64,000 nt of DNA, taken from assembly GCA_029948255.1 (NCBI GenBank), contig JALIZF010001649.1:434001-498000 (forward strand), read 5' to 3'. The position numbers and the translations under genes are program-made. The stretch is from Telmatactis stephensoni (Eukaryota > Cnidaria > Anthozoa > Actiniaria > Isophelliidae). A model generated the notes under the pieces. It was not told the DNA's origin. It ran no database searches and was given only the letters and a program-made list of their open reading frames with translations. Below, one piece after another: positions 48,789-59,470 of this stretch (positions are counted from its first letter, which is position 1; each line of letters opens with the position of its first letter).

Positions 48789-49873
48789 ATGAATATTTCT
48801 GTAAACCAATCAAATTATACTTTCTGCAGATACGATCATCCTAACAAAGACTCCGAAGAGCTTATCCAAACAGCAAAAATCATGGCTGTCGTCGTATAGT
48901 CGGTGGATCAGCACTATTTGGCAATGGTTTGATTGTTTTGCTGGCTGCTAAGTACACTGCACGGACGAACATTCATTATATGATCATCAATATGGCCCTA
49001 TCAGATATCATTGTTGTTTTGATGTTTTCCTCAATTCAAATCCATGAGATTGTTTCTTATGGCTTCTTTAAGAACATTAAAGATCAAATAACAGCAGATA
49101 TCCTGTGTAAAATGAGCAGCTTTGGAGAAAACACAGCAAAACTAGTGACACTGGTGAATTTGTTGATCATAAGTGCTGAACGATTTAGAGCAACACGGTT
49201 AACTATACAGAGACCATTGCCACATTCACGAAAAACATGCATTACATTGGTTGTGGGCTCTTGGCTGCTTCCTGCATCTTTATCAGCTTACAGTTTGTAC
49301 TTTTGGAAGGGCTTTTACATAAAAACTATAGAGTCCTATTTATGCAGTTCTTGGTCAGAGTCCGCATTAGCTTGCGGGTCAACTGTTCTAATAGTCTTTG
49401 TCATTATTTCCTTTTTAACAATTATAATTCTCGGTGCTTTGACACTACGAGCTCTGTCAACCTCCACTTCCATTTTAGCAAATCTCTCTTCAATCCAGCG
49501 ACAGGCAAGAGCAAAGAGAATGGCTGGTGCTATGAAGATGGTCCTATGTTCATTGCTGCTTTACAGTTGTTCGTATGTTCCGGCTTTTTCTTTGGATCTC
49601 CTAGCAACTATTGACGCCCATAACTTCCGAAATGGTATTGAGATGAAATTAGCCTGTATTGACTGGACAACCTTGGAATTCATGGAATATTTCCTGTTTC
49701 TTTTGAACTCGTGCCTTAGCCCCTGTGTTTACATTGTCTTTCTTAAGGACTTCCGAGAAGCAGCAAAGTTGTTGCTCTTTGGTAGGCCTCTCAAAAATCC
49801 AAAACCAACAGTGGATACCATCGAACTTGGTTTAGTAAATACACGAAGGACAAATGCCCAACAAAAAATATAA
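48789..49873 (+). pseudogene. Class A GPCR paralogue disrupted by a 2-nt insertion
   Basis: ATG at 48789 starts MNISVNQS, as in the intact paralogue, and runs 36 codons to TAG at 48897-48899. Alignment to the intact gene shows an extra TA at about 48895-48898. Beyond it the frame reopens and runs 48929-49873 through TM1 (partial) to the C-terminus, with LSD, ERF (in SAERFRATR), SYVP and SPCVY motifs and the same LLLFGRP tail. No other stop or shift is seen over 314 residues, so the lesion is recent, an assembly or sequencing error, or bypassed by splicing. Without correction the product lacks all seven helices. Confidence 0.8.
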
Positions 49874-50187
49874 AAACACGCCAATTGCTTTTAAACAATA
49901 ACAGACATGATTTTGAGTGCATTTTTGTTCATATTCAATCCACTTATTGTTAAATTACATACAATAATTCCGTTACTCCACTTAATTATCAACACTTTGA
50001 TGACATAAGCCGTGGTTATCTCCCACAAAACTATCGCAAATGATTTTACTTCATAATATTATTATTTCTTTTATATTTTATATGATTATTTCTTTTATAT
50101 ATTTATATGTAGTTTTTGAGGGCCACAGAGTTATCAGTGTTTGACAAACTACAGTCATGTGTTTTTACCCTCTGGAAATAAAGCCTA

Positions 50188-51600
50188 TTGTTATTATTAT
50201 TGACATTGTCTCTAAATTTCCTGCTCTATTCGCTCATGATGCCGAGTCCAGGCCCTGGACTTAGGGCACCTATGAGGGGGTGATTGGTTTATTTAATTGA
50301 TAGCGTCCTCCTTAGTATATGAGCGGTACCAAGGAGAGCAATCTTCTGGATTTCTTGTACCCTGATGTTACCTGGGATCTGCTTCACATATTTGCCATCC
50401 CTTTCTTGATCAGATCAAGAGCACCTGTTACCACATGTATTGTTGTGGTCTTCATGCCCACATTCCTTGAATTTCTATTTCCAGATCTTTATATTTTGAT
50501 TGTTTTTCTGTTGTTTTCAGGGAGGTGTTTGTCTCAGTTGGAATAGACATCAATAAGCAAGCAGATTTCTCTTTCTTATTCTTCACTACTATATCAGGTC
50601 TGTTGGCCTTTATTTCCTTGTCAGTTTGTATTGGCATATCCCAGAGTATAGTAGCTTCATCGTTGTCTTCTACAGTCGATGGTTCGTGTTCATAATACTT
50701 ATCTTTCACTTCGATGTTATAGTGCTTACAGATTGCCCAATGGAGGTATGCTGCTGCTTTGTTATGCCTATGTATATACTCTGTTTTGGCTAATTCTGAG
50801 CAACCAGAAACAAGATGATCTATAGCTTCTTGGTTTTTGCTACATATCCTGCACATTGGGTCTGTTCCATCTTTTAAGATCTTGTTGCGATAGTAATTGG
50901 TCTTAATACACTGGTCTTGAGCAGCAATGATAAATCCTTCTGTTTCAGATTTAAGGCCCGATGTTCTAAGCCATTCATACGTTTGCGCTTGATCCACATC
51001 TTTATCATTAATTCGTTTTGGATACTGACCATGAAGAGGTTTTTCTTCCCATCTAGCTTTTAACTGTTCAAGAGCTAGATTTTTAGCTTTTAATTTTGTT
51101 CTTCGAGCATAGTTGGTAGCTTGCTCATTTTCCATTATTTCAATTTCTGGTACATCAAGCTCTCTTTTAAATTTAGCAGCTTGAACATTCACTGATGTTG
51201 TGTTCTTCAATAGTTCATGGTCTCTAGCAATCATAAGAAGACAGTACGTCCTCTTTGGTGTTCAAATATGTGTGAAGACCGATAGTGGTTGTTTTATAAC
51301 TTGTCTCGATTTGAATCAGACCTCTACCACCTGATGTTCTTGGAAGGTATAGTCTATCGACATCTGCTTTAGGATGGTGCATTTTTGCTGTTGTCAGCAG
51401 TTTTTGAGTTTTGCGATCTAGTCTTCTTAGTTCTTCTAATTTCCAATTAATGATATTGAAGCTGTACGAGACAACTAGGACTGCAAGCGTGTTGATTGCA
51501 TTTATTTTGTTAGTGGCATTTAGTTCTGATTTTAGCACCAAACGTATTCGTCTATAGTATTCCTTTCTGATTTTCTCTTTCATGCTAGAATGTTCTATTC
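50188..51600 (-). mobile_element. Second restriction-like-endonuclease LINE fragment
   Basis: Minus-strand fragment homologous to the one at 7.9-9.5 kb. It begins at the RT/thumb junction (GIEHSSMKEKIRKEYYRR) next to a (TTA)n tract and runs through LYLPRTSGGRGLI. A frame change near 51230 leads to the CCHC knuckle (MCRICSKNQEAIDHLVSGC) and the endonuclease core (NRPDIVVKN...CLLMSIP, so the aspartate of the second motif is lost). After further stops and shifts, the IQKIALLGTAHIL tail is readable to about 50305. A short TTATTATTATTG stretch at 50188-50203 marks the 3' end. It is a decayed copy. Confidence 0.8.
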
Positions 51601-51635
51601 CATTATTATTATTATTATTATTATCATCATCAGCA

Positions 51636-51699
<64 letters not shown>

Positions 51700-51700
51700 C
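51601..51700. repeat. (TTA)n microsatellite interrupted by ATCATCATCAGC
   Basis: TTA units with a short CATCATCAG interruption near 51623-51638; it is the 5' boundary of the second LINE fragment. Confidence 0.95.
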
Positions 51701-51876
51701 AGAAAGCATGATAGATCAAATTTTTCATGCATCGTATTACAGAAGGGTTGTTCTACCAAAGTGTGTCGGGTTAACGCACTATGCCTTCTCAAAAATGGAT
51801 GTCCGATCTTGTCCCGCGTATCCTTAAGTTTCTACTGAAAGTAATGCGAGATTTAATCAAAGCCAACCTTAAATTT

Positions 51877-54800
51877 TCAGTAATCAAAGCTACCATACAT
51901 GTAGACATCAACACACGATCTACCGCTATTGTCAGAATCCCAGTAGTTTTTCAAATCTTCTCCATACCAAAGGCGATACGTTTCTCCCGAATGAACATTA
52001 AAAATGGAGGAGAAGTTTAACACAATTTGTGGTGAATTGATATCATATCCAGGTAGTAGATAGGCAAACGATTCTGGTGTTGAAACCATTTTTTCAGTGG
52101 GCAAAATCTTTACATTTTGATTATCAGTCAGTATGGTCAACAAATAGCCGTCTACTCCAGTGAGAGCGTGATCATAGCATCCCCATTTATTCGCACCAGC
52201 ATGGCCGCAATCAACAAACCCAGAAATGTGAACAAGTTTCAGCCTCTTCACTCTGCCAGTGTAGTTAATATGAAAGACACCAAAGTCATCATCCTTGGCC
52301 CCAAAACATACTGGTCCTTCATTCATTTTCAACCAATGATCTAAAGGACAAGTTTAAGGTAAGATCAAGTTCAATCGCTTAAAAGCAAGAGAAAATGGGG
52401 TAATAAAAGCCATCAACCGTATCGTACCGGGTTCTCTTGCAATGATAACGAGAGTCGATTAGTTGCTTGAAACAGGTTCAGCATCTAGATCGAATCTCAC
52501 TATAATGGCACAAGGGAATCACTCTTTTACCTCATTTTCTCTTGCTGAAGAGTGCTTTGTATAAGTTTTGTCACTTACATGGTTTTCTTCTGGGAATAGT
52601 TCTGTAGTAGTAGTTGTCTTTCTGTATGTAAGATGTTGGTGCTGTCCTTTTATTTTGACTGTTAAAGGAACATTTCCCTGTCGTCGTGTCGTAGTTTAGA
52701 CTCATGCAGTTTTCATCTTTCTCACATTCAAACCAACACAGCGCATAGCTTGTGAAGAAAGATTTGTAGTCGGTACCATTCAGATAAAATCCGTGTTCTT
52801 CATTCTCGTAGATAGCTTCTATTTGGAACGCATGCTGAAGAATACTTGAACGAATTTCCATGATAAAGACAATCAACATCGAAAGCACCGAGGCAAGCTA
52901 GAAAATACAAGAATAAACAAATTACATTCTTATGAAAATGTCTTTTTTTAGCAGATGAAAAACAAAAACGCATTGGAAAAAATAACTAGTCAGTTAAGAG
53001 TTGTATGCATAGAATATTAGAAGGTGTGTGAAGGTACAGTTTCTCCCAATTAGTGCTGTAAGGGGTCTGTCCCATTGGGAGGTTGAGGTCCCCTGGGGGA
53101 TGGGAGGAGTATATGAGTCGGGGCGATGCGGGGGATCGGAGCTGAAAACAGACGTCAGTGAATACACTTGTGATCGAGTGTAAAGCGAGTAAAACTCCAC
53201 AACTCCAGCCGAAGAGTCTCATCACCGTGACTTAAAGAAGGATCGAGATAAAAGTGCGTGAGGAACCTGTAAAGTATATAAAGCATAAAACAAGTAGTTA
53301 CAAATAAATGTTACAGTGCGAAAGCGCTAGAAGATTCAAATAAACAGTTGCATATTGGACAAATGTCACGGGACTAGAACATCCCTCTGAATTTCTGTTT
53401 ATGACGTAAGTAATGCTTTTACGCGCCGGAACGTGAAGGTGCCACTGCCTGGTTAGCGCAAACTGTAAGAGCCAAGATAAAGCATCTTTTGAAAATGAAA
53501 TCTATTCTATATCGTCAAACGTTAATTCAATTAAAACTAAGTAAGCTCAATTTTATAAGGTCAAGAACTCGTAATCCACTCCTGACGAACCCCCAACCAC
53601 TCGCCGCATTCGTTTTAGTCTTAGATTCCTCGTCTCGAACATGAGTTTATTATATTACTTACATTTTACGTTTTTTTATTATCCAACTCATCATAGACGA
53701 GTAAAAATATCGCGTGAGTAGGACGAGTAAGAATATCCAGCGATATTTTTACTCCTGTATACTGCATGTTTGACAGGTTTGTAGTCGCTGAAAACGTGAA
53801 AGTTTTGATTTTCCTAGTCATCAAAATTAATAAGCTATAAAATAGTTCTTGGAAGACATAATTTCTCAAAGTTAAGTCGCTTGAATCAAACTCATTGTCG
53901 GCTATCGCCTATCGGTTTTTGCAATTTTCACTACTGAGTGGGTTTTGTTGAGCTACAAAGTTTAAAACACACTAGTTAATGATAACAAAACCTCTTAAAG
54001 TTAACTCTTGTTCATCAATAAAACTGAACATACCTATATTTTCTTGTCCAAAAACCTCATAGGGATGAGACACAAAACTATTCCAAAACCATTCAAAAAA
54101 CGTCCAAAATATTTCATAAAAGCAATACAGAGACATGCCATGTCATTTAAGGAATATAAAACGCGCGTGCATGACGTCTCTGTACTGTGATATAAACACG
54201 ATGGAAGATGTAGAGCAAGAGAAAAGCAAGCTTAGGAGCACGAGGCGTAGCCGAGTGTTTCTCTTGCTTTTCGAGAGCTCTACATCTTCCAGAGTGTCTA
54301 TATCACAGTACAGAGACATAAGCGATCGTTTTATATATATTGCTTTTATGAAATATTTTGGACATTTTTTGAGCAAGCCATGTCTCTGTCCTCTGATATA
54401 AACATGGTAGCCAGCCAATCAGCGCGCGCGTTATATCTCAAATATTTTATAATGCTTAACTATAGGCGTGGGGCGTGGATTATTGAACACAATTCGGTAG
54501 GTCATTTATATTTAAATTAATAATAAAAGATGACCAAGAATGGACCTGTGCGGGACGCCACAACGTCGATGTTTTGCTGGTGATAACACAATAATGTTAA
54601 TACTATAACATTTCTGCCTATTACGACCTTGAGGATAAGGGATTATTGAAGACCACATAAAGGGGCTCAAAAATAACCGGCGCTCTTGCTTTCAGCAATC
54701 AGAATGATAATTTGTCAAGCCGTGTTGTCTTCTTTTAAGCCATTTGTTGATCTTATTAGTCAATCCCAAACGTTGTGTGCAGGTTTTTTGTAGTACCTAA

Positions 54801-56065
54801 CTAACAGAATTCTGTTTTCAAGGTTTGAGCATTTAATTTTTACCAAACCCTTTAAGACTGATCAAAAGCCTTTGAAGAGAGTGAAATAATTCCCTTTTTA
54901 AATTCCCTTTTTACAAATTATTTCACTTGTTCAATTTAAGTTTTTTTTTATAATCCAGGTGTTTTGAAAGCTTTTCGTCACATTGTAGATGGCGATACAA
55001 AGGGTGGCTAGTGTCGCACAGTGTTGTCCAAGGGTTTCAAGAGTTAACCGTTTTGTTTGAAGGTTTTGAAGATTTAATGAAGATCTCTGTTTTTAAAGCG
55101 GGTCAACAGGCGGCAATTGCAATAATTAACCATGAAGTAATGGTATTAACAATTAAGCATTAATTAGAAACAGAAATGTGAAAATATTCAATAAAGCAAT
55201 ACGAATAATCTATCCTTTTTGAGAAACTCAAGTTAAATTAAAAGCAAAGAATGCATGACTTTATTCAAACTTAAAAAAATCAACTTGTAAAATATTGCTA
55301 TAAGCTTAAAATATTTCAATAATTTACCATCAGGATCAAAATATCAACGCACATACGGTAGATGGTCTCCACGACGTGTTTGTTATGATTTAATTTTTCC
55401 TATTAAGTTTTGTTCGTTTGAACTCATTACAACTAATCCGACCTAAAGCTTTAAAACTACGTGATAACCCTACGAAAATCAACCCTTAAACTATATTTAG
55501 AAAAATCTAATTAGTAGTGTTTATAAAAACCGTCTTCTAATTACCTTCTTTTAATGAAATGGTGGCAAACGCCCCAAAACATTAACGACAACCAGGATAT
55601 TAGTAATTAATTTTAGATGTCAGCCGAATTTTAGAAACGGTAAATTTGTTAGTACAGCTCTTAACTCCAATTCAAAATTAAAACCTTCTAATATTCTTTC
55701 TTTCTTTCTTTCTTTCAAACCGACAAAACGATGCTCACTTTCCAAACAAAGAAAGAATATTAAAGGTTTTCTTTCACTGAAAAACCATCGAAAAATATCA
55801 GATATTTCTTGAATTTCATAACTTACAACCAGCGAAAAACACTGCATGTATATATTTGGTGCTATGTCTGAATTAAATTGCCCAATGTGCATATTTTGGA
55901 AAGTTGCGTGAATAAACTATAATAATCTTACTTCAAATGTCCAACAATTTTACACTTTTTCTAAATTTCTAGATATCACCTCTAGTTACGATTTATGAAT
56001 ATGAAGAAACTAAAAACTAATAAACAAACTTAGAAAAAACTGGACAATTTCATACTTACATTCAT
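51877..56065 (-). CDS. Gene D: paralogue of gene A (PAN/Apple-like secreted protein)
   Basis: Exons: ATG AAT at 56065-56060 before GTAAGT; PAN exon 52897-52579 (319 nt, after TTTTCTAG); C-terminal exon 52340-51877 (TGA). About 262 residues. The signal peptide differs most among paralogues (NLASVLSMLIVF) yet stays hydrophobic. PAN cysteines are intact, with the fifth replaced by tyrosine as in gene C. The C-terminal domain keeps the middle-loop cysteine pair (VDC...WGC) like gene A, and ends YMYGSFDY. Intron 2 is only 238 nt. The first exon lies in an upstream block unlike those of A-C, so its assignment rests on ATG-AAT-GTAAGT, the phase-0 junction and position; a nearer first exon cannot be excluded. 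D is separated from C by the GPCR pair and the cysteine-rich peptide gene. Confidence 0.7.
52986..53222 (-). CDS. Unrecognised 78-codon frame with signal-like N-terminus
   Basis: ATG at 53222 begins MRLFGWSCGVLLALHS, which looks like a secretion signal, in a GC-richer patch inside intron 1 of gene D. No homologous frame exists in the introns of A-C, and the rest is Pro/Ser-rich with no domain. It could be a nested small gene or chance. Confidence 0.2.
   Translation of the reverse strand: MRLFGWSCGVLLALHSITSVFTDVCFQLRSPASPRLIYSSHPPGDLNLPMGQTPYSTNWEKLYLHTPSNILCIQLLTD
53223..54049. other. Intron 1 of gene D, distal part
   Basis: No feature beyond short frames. Confidence 0.45.
54050..54450. 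mobile_element. Foldback element (same family as 16.0-16.3 kb, opposite orientation)
   Basis: Arms 54175-54230 and 54258-54319, and outer sequence GGTAGCCAGCCAATCAGCGC, match the 16-kb copy in reverse. It lies in intron 1 of gene D. Confidence 0.7.
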
Positions 56066-56290
56066 TGTTTCAGTTTCCTGCGCCTTCCAAGGTAAGTGAC
56101 TTAAGCAAATTCTTTCATTGTAGATGGCGATACCACAGCGAGAAGGACCTGGCACACAATGGTGTGAAAGGTTTGCATGGATTTACCATTTTGTTTGAAT
56201 ATTTTTGTTTCTTTTAGAGCTTTGTTTTTAAGACGGGTCGGCAGGCGGCCATTGCCATAATTAACAAGGAAGTAATGGTATTACTAATAA
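54980..56290. repeat. Direct repeat pair around gene D exon 1
   Basis: 54980-55150 and 56118-56290 share CATTGTAGATGGCGATAC, ACCATTTTGTTTGAA-like sequence, GGCGGC(A/C)ATTGC(A/C)ATAATTAAC and GAAGTAATGGTATTA. Exon 1 of gene D lies just before the second copy. Confidence 0.65.
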
Positions 56291-57207
56291 GACGAATTAT
56301 AGCGTTAATTATAAAGTTGATTTGAAGGAAGAATGCAAAACTAATTATCTAGCCCGGCTTTGGAAGAAACCATCAAATATAATTTCCCGATAATTATATT
56401 TAATTATCTCGAGAAAATGACCTAAACTTTTAAAACTACAAAGTTGTAGAAAGTACTAATCAAGGTGTACAGCATGACAAAGTATGAAAACGGCAAATCT
56501 TTGAGAGACTTTTTGAAATACAAAACAATGAATATTAAGGTTTTCCACTGTTTGGCATAGTGACGTAGAAAACAGCAACCTTATATGCAAAATATAGAAA
56601 AATAGTCAGGTAATAAAAGCTGAACTAAAATTTATCGGCTTAAATCTAATTAAAATGAAATATCTAAACAATGAAAGAAGCAACCTTTCTAGCATTTTGA
56701 AACTGCGATTTCTAATAATTCTGTTTTAAGGTTTGATGTCAATAGACAAAGTTTTGATTAAATTTGGGACTGAAGCTGCGTCTGAAGCAGCAAGCTAGCT
56801 GTGATTCATTGATTTGGGTTGAATAGAATGTAAAATATAAATCAGCACGTGGCTGGTACGGTGTCGAACTGAGCTTCAGTAAACTTTCTACTTTCGTGGA
56901 AGAGAAGTCTTTGCAACAGATTTCAAAATTTCGCTCTACGACCTTGGTAACCAGGATTAAATGAAGTTGAAGTGTTGAATGACATACAGCAAACTTTATC
57001 TATGTATAATTTAATATTTTATTTACTTAAAGATTCATCCCGCCGAGATGCGTGGAATAGGAGTTCCCCTACAAGGTATTTAACAACCATATAACACCCC
57101 TAAACTTCATCATCGTATCAATGATATACCTATTGTTCGGTTGTCATTGGCGAAAACAATAGAGCCATTTACGCTTCACGAGTTTCATGTTCGGTTCATG
57201 GCTTCAG
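56291..57207. other. Intergenic DNA upstream of gene D
   Basis: AT-rich, nothing recognised; may include the distal promoter of gene D. Confidence 0.4.
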
Positions 57208-58632
57208 GAGCATATGGAGAATTTTTCTGCGCATGCGTGTATTTTTGGTTTAAAAATCTTTTGCATGTTGAATGTGGGAATTTTATTCTGATGACATGGA
57301 ACATTTCATTGGCAATCTCATTCTTCGAAATTATGTTCAAGTACCGAAATGCTGATATGTTAGCAGTCTACCTACCGCTAGAGTGTTGTGGATAATTATT
57401 TTAATCGAAGGCAATGCAGATGGAGAAACTCACGGGTCAAACTCAGGCCAAAAGTGGAGAAAGGACCAGAACCTCGTACTTTCGAGTACATTTTTGGGCG
57501 CTAAGTTCAAAAATAAGGTAAATCTGTTAGTAGAAGTCATTACTGACTTGTTAAAGTGTGGATTGAATGTGATAAGGACGTTTAAGGCTTCCGCGATCGT
57601 CAAATAATTCGCCATGTTTACCTCAATAAAGCACTTTTTGGCTCGAAAATGTCGCATATTCAAACTCGAAATACAAGAACTTGTAGAGCGTGCACCAAAA
57701 AAATTATTTAAACATGAGCTTTTTCCATGTTTAATTTTTGTAACTCAAAACTTTCTCGGACATAAAACGTGGTCCGCGGGTAAGATTGCAAGCAGTTTTG
57801 GAAGCGTGGTTTAAAGCACGTATTTACTCAATTGCAAGTCAACATGCGAATTCCAGCGAACGATTAATTCTTCAAGAATTATATACAAAAAGTGGCTTGA
57901 TACGAAATAACCTCTATAACTTCTCTAATATTGAAGTGGGCAATTATTTCCTTGATAGATGTAGCAGATGATAAAATATAATTGGTAAAATTTCTGGAAT
58001 TTATCACTCTGGAATAAGGCCTGAAACCATGTTGTAAACACTGCTTGAAATCAGTGCCAGGGACCGCGTGTTTCTACTAACAAAGCTCAGTATTGCAAAG
58101 AGTGAACATAGAAAAAGGTAATCCTTCAATAATTTTTTTGGTGCACGCTCTACAAGTTCTTGTATTTCGAGTTTGAATATGCGACATTTTCGAGCCAAAA
58201 AGTGTTTTATTGAGGTAAACATGGCGAATTATTTGACGATCGCGAAAGCCTTAAACGTCCTTATCACATTCAATCCACACTTTAACAAGTTAGTAATGAC
58301 TTCTACTAACAGATTTACCTTATTTTTGAACTTAGCGCCCAAAATTTTACTCGAAAGTACGAGGTTCTGGTCCTTTCTCCACTTTTGGCCTGAGTTTGAC
58401 CCGTGATATTTCTCCATCTGCATTGCCTTCGATTAAAATAATTATCCACAACACTCTAGCGGTAGGTAGACTGCTAACATATCAGCATTTCGGTACTTGA
58501 ACATAATTTCGAAGAATGAGATTGCCAATGAAATGTTCCATGTCAGAATAAAATTCCCACATTCAACATGCAAAAGATTTTTAAACCAAAAATACACGCA
58601 TGCGCAGACAAATTCTCTATATGCTGGCTTCA
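57208..58632. mobile_element. Large foldback, ~500-bp arms
   Basis: Arms 57208-57708 and 58129-58632 are near-identical inverted copies, with weaker similarity continuing inward to about 57782/58058. Open frames in both arms mirror each other only because of this identity. The spacer is unique. Confidence 0.85.
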
Positions 58633-58869
58633 GGGGCCTTTTGATAGACGTCATTAACGCTCGTTAAGCACTCGCAAAAGACAAAAAGTTCCCAACCCTA
58701 GTGGGTGAAGGACGATTTTGTCCTTCTCAATGGAGACAAAAAACTGACTTACCATACCGGACGCAGTGCGTTTTGATTCTTCGCGTAAAACCAAAATATT
58801 ACTGACCCGAAGTTAAGAAAGATCTGTTTATAATTTTAGCCAGTTGCTTATAATTTTAAGACTACAATA

Positions 58870-59307
58870 TTAACAAACACCAGTCTGTTTAGTTGAATCT
58901 CCTAATAAACATCTTACACAAGAATTTTTCAGTCTTTTTACTCTGTTGTAATGAATTGAAGGCTTTCCGCTGTCAACTAAGATTCTGAAGCAACGTTTAT
59001 CGCCTTTTCTTCCCGTTATCACTCGAGTTATCAATCTGTCACTTGAGGAAGCCCGCTTTATGTTAGCTCCTTTATAAAAGGATGTCTTGACACCAATATT
59101 GAAGAAATCATTTTTGAGCCCAGAGGATTTAAAGAACTTTAGACCAGTATCAATTTTGCGTATTGATCGTTTGCAGCCACGTGGTATATTGATGTTTTTT
59201 GAAATTTTGAAATTATTATTTCTTTTGCCAAATAAAATAAGATGCTTATGAGCTTGTAGAGCAATTAAAGAAACACCTATGGGACAATTTTTGGAGCACA
59301 AGAGCAA
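58870..59307 (-). CDS. Unrecognised open frame, 145 codons, no ATG
   Basis: Continuous minus-strand frame with a basic composition (many Lys, Arg, Ser, Asn) and TAA 13 nt upstream of its first codon. There is no ATG inside, so it could only be an internal or terminal exon. I see no convincing acceptor and no known domain. It lies between two large foldback elements. Probably a chance frame or repeat-derived. Confidence 0.15.
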   Translation of the reverse strand: MLLCSKNCPIGVSLIALQAHKHLILFGKRNNNFKISKNINIPRGCKRSIRKIDTGLKFFKSSGLKNDFFNIGVKTSFYKGANIKRASSSDRLITRVITGRKGDKRCFRILVDSGKPSIHYNRVKRLKNSCVRCLLGDSTKQTGVC

Positions 59308-59470
59308 TTCTTTACCGAGTTATTGGTGAATGAAGTTTCTTAAATGATAGTGTAAATGTATGGCGGCGCCATCTTGGAAGCCATCTTGGAAGACATCGTT
59401 ATCCTCCAACATGGCTGCCAAAATGTCAGGGCATAAATTCAAGCACAATGCTTCTAAATATCACTTAATT

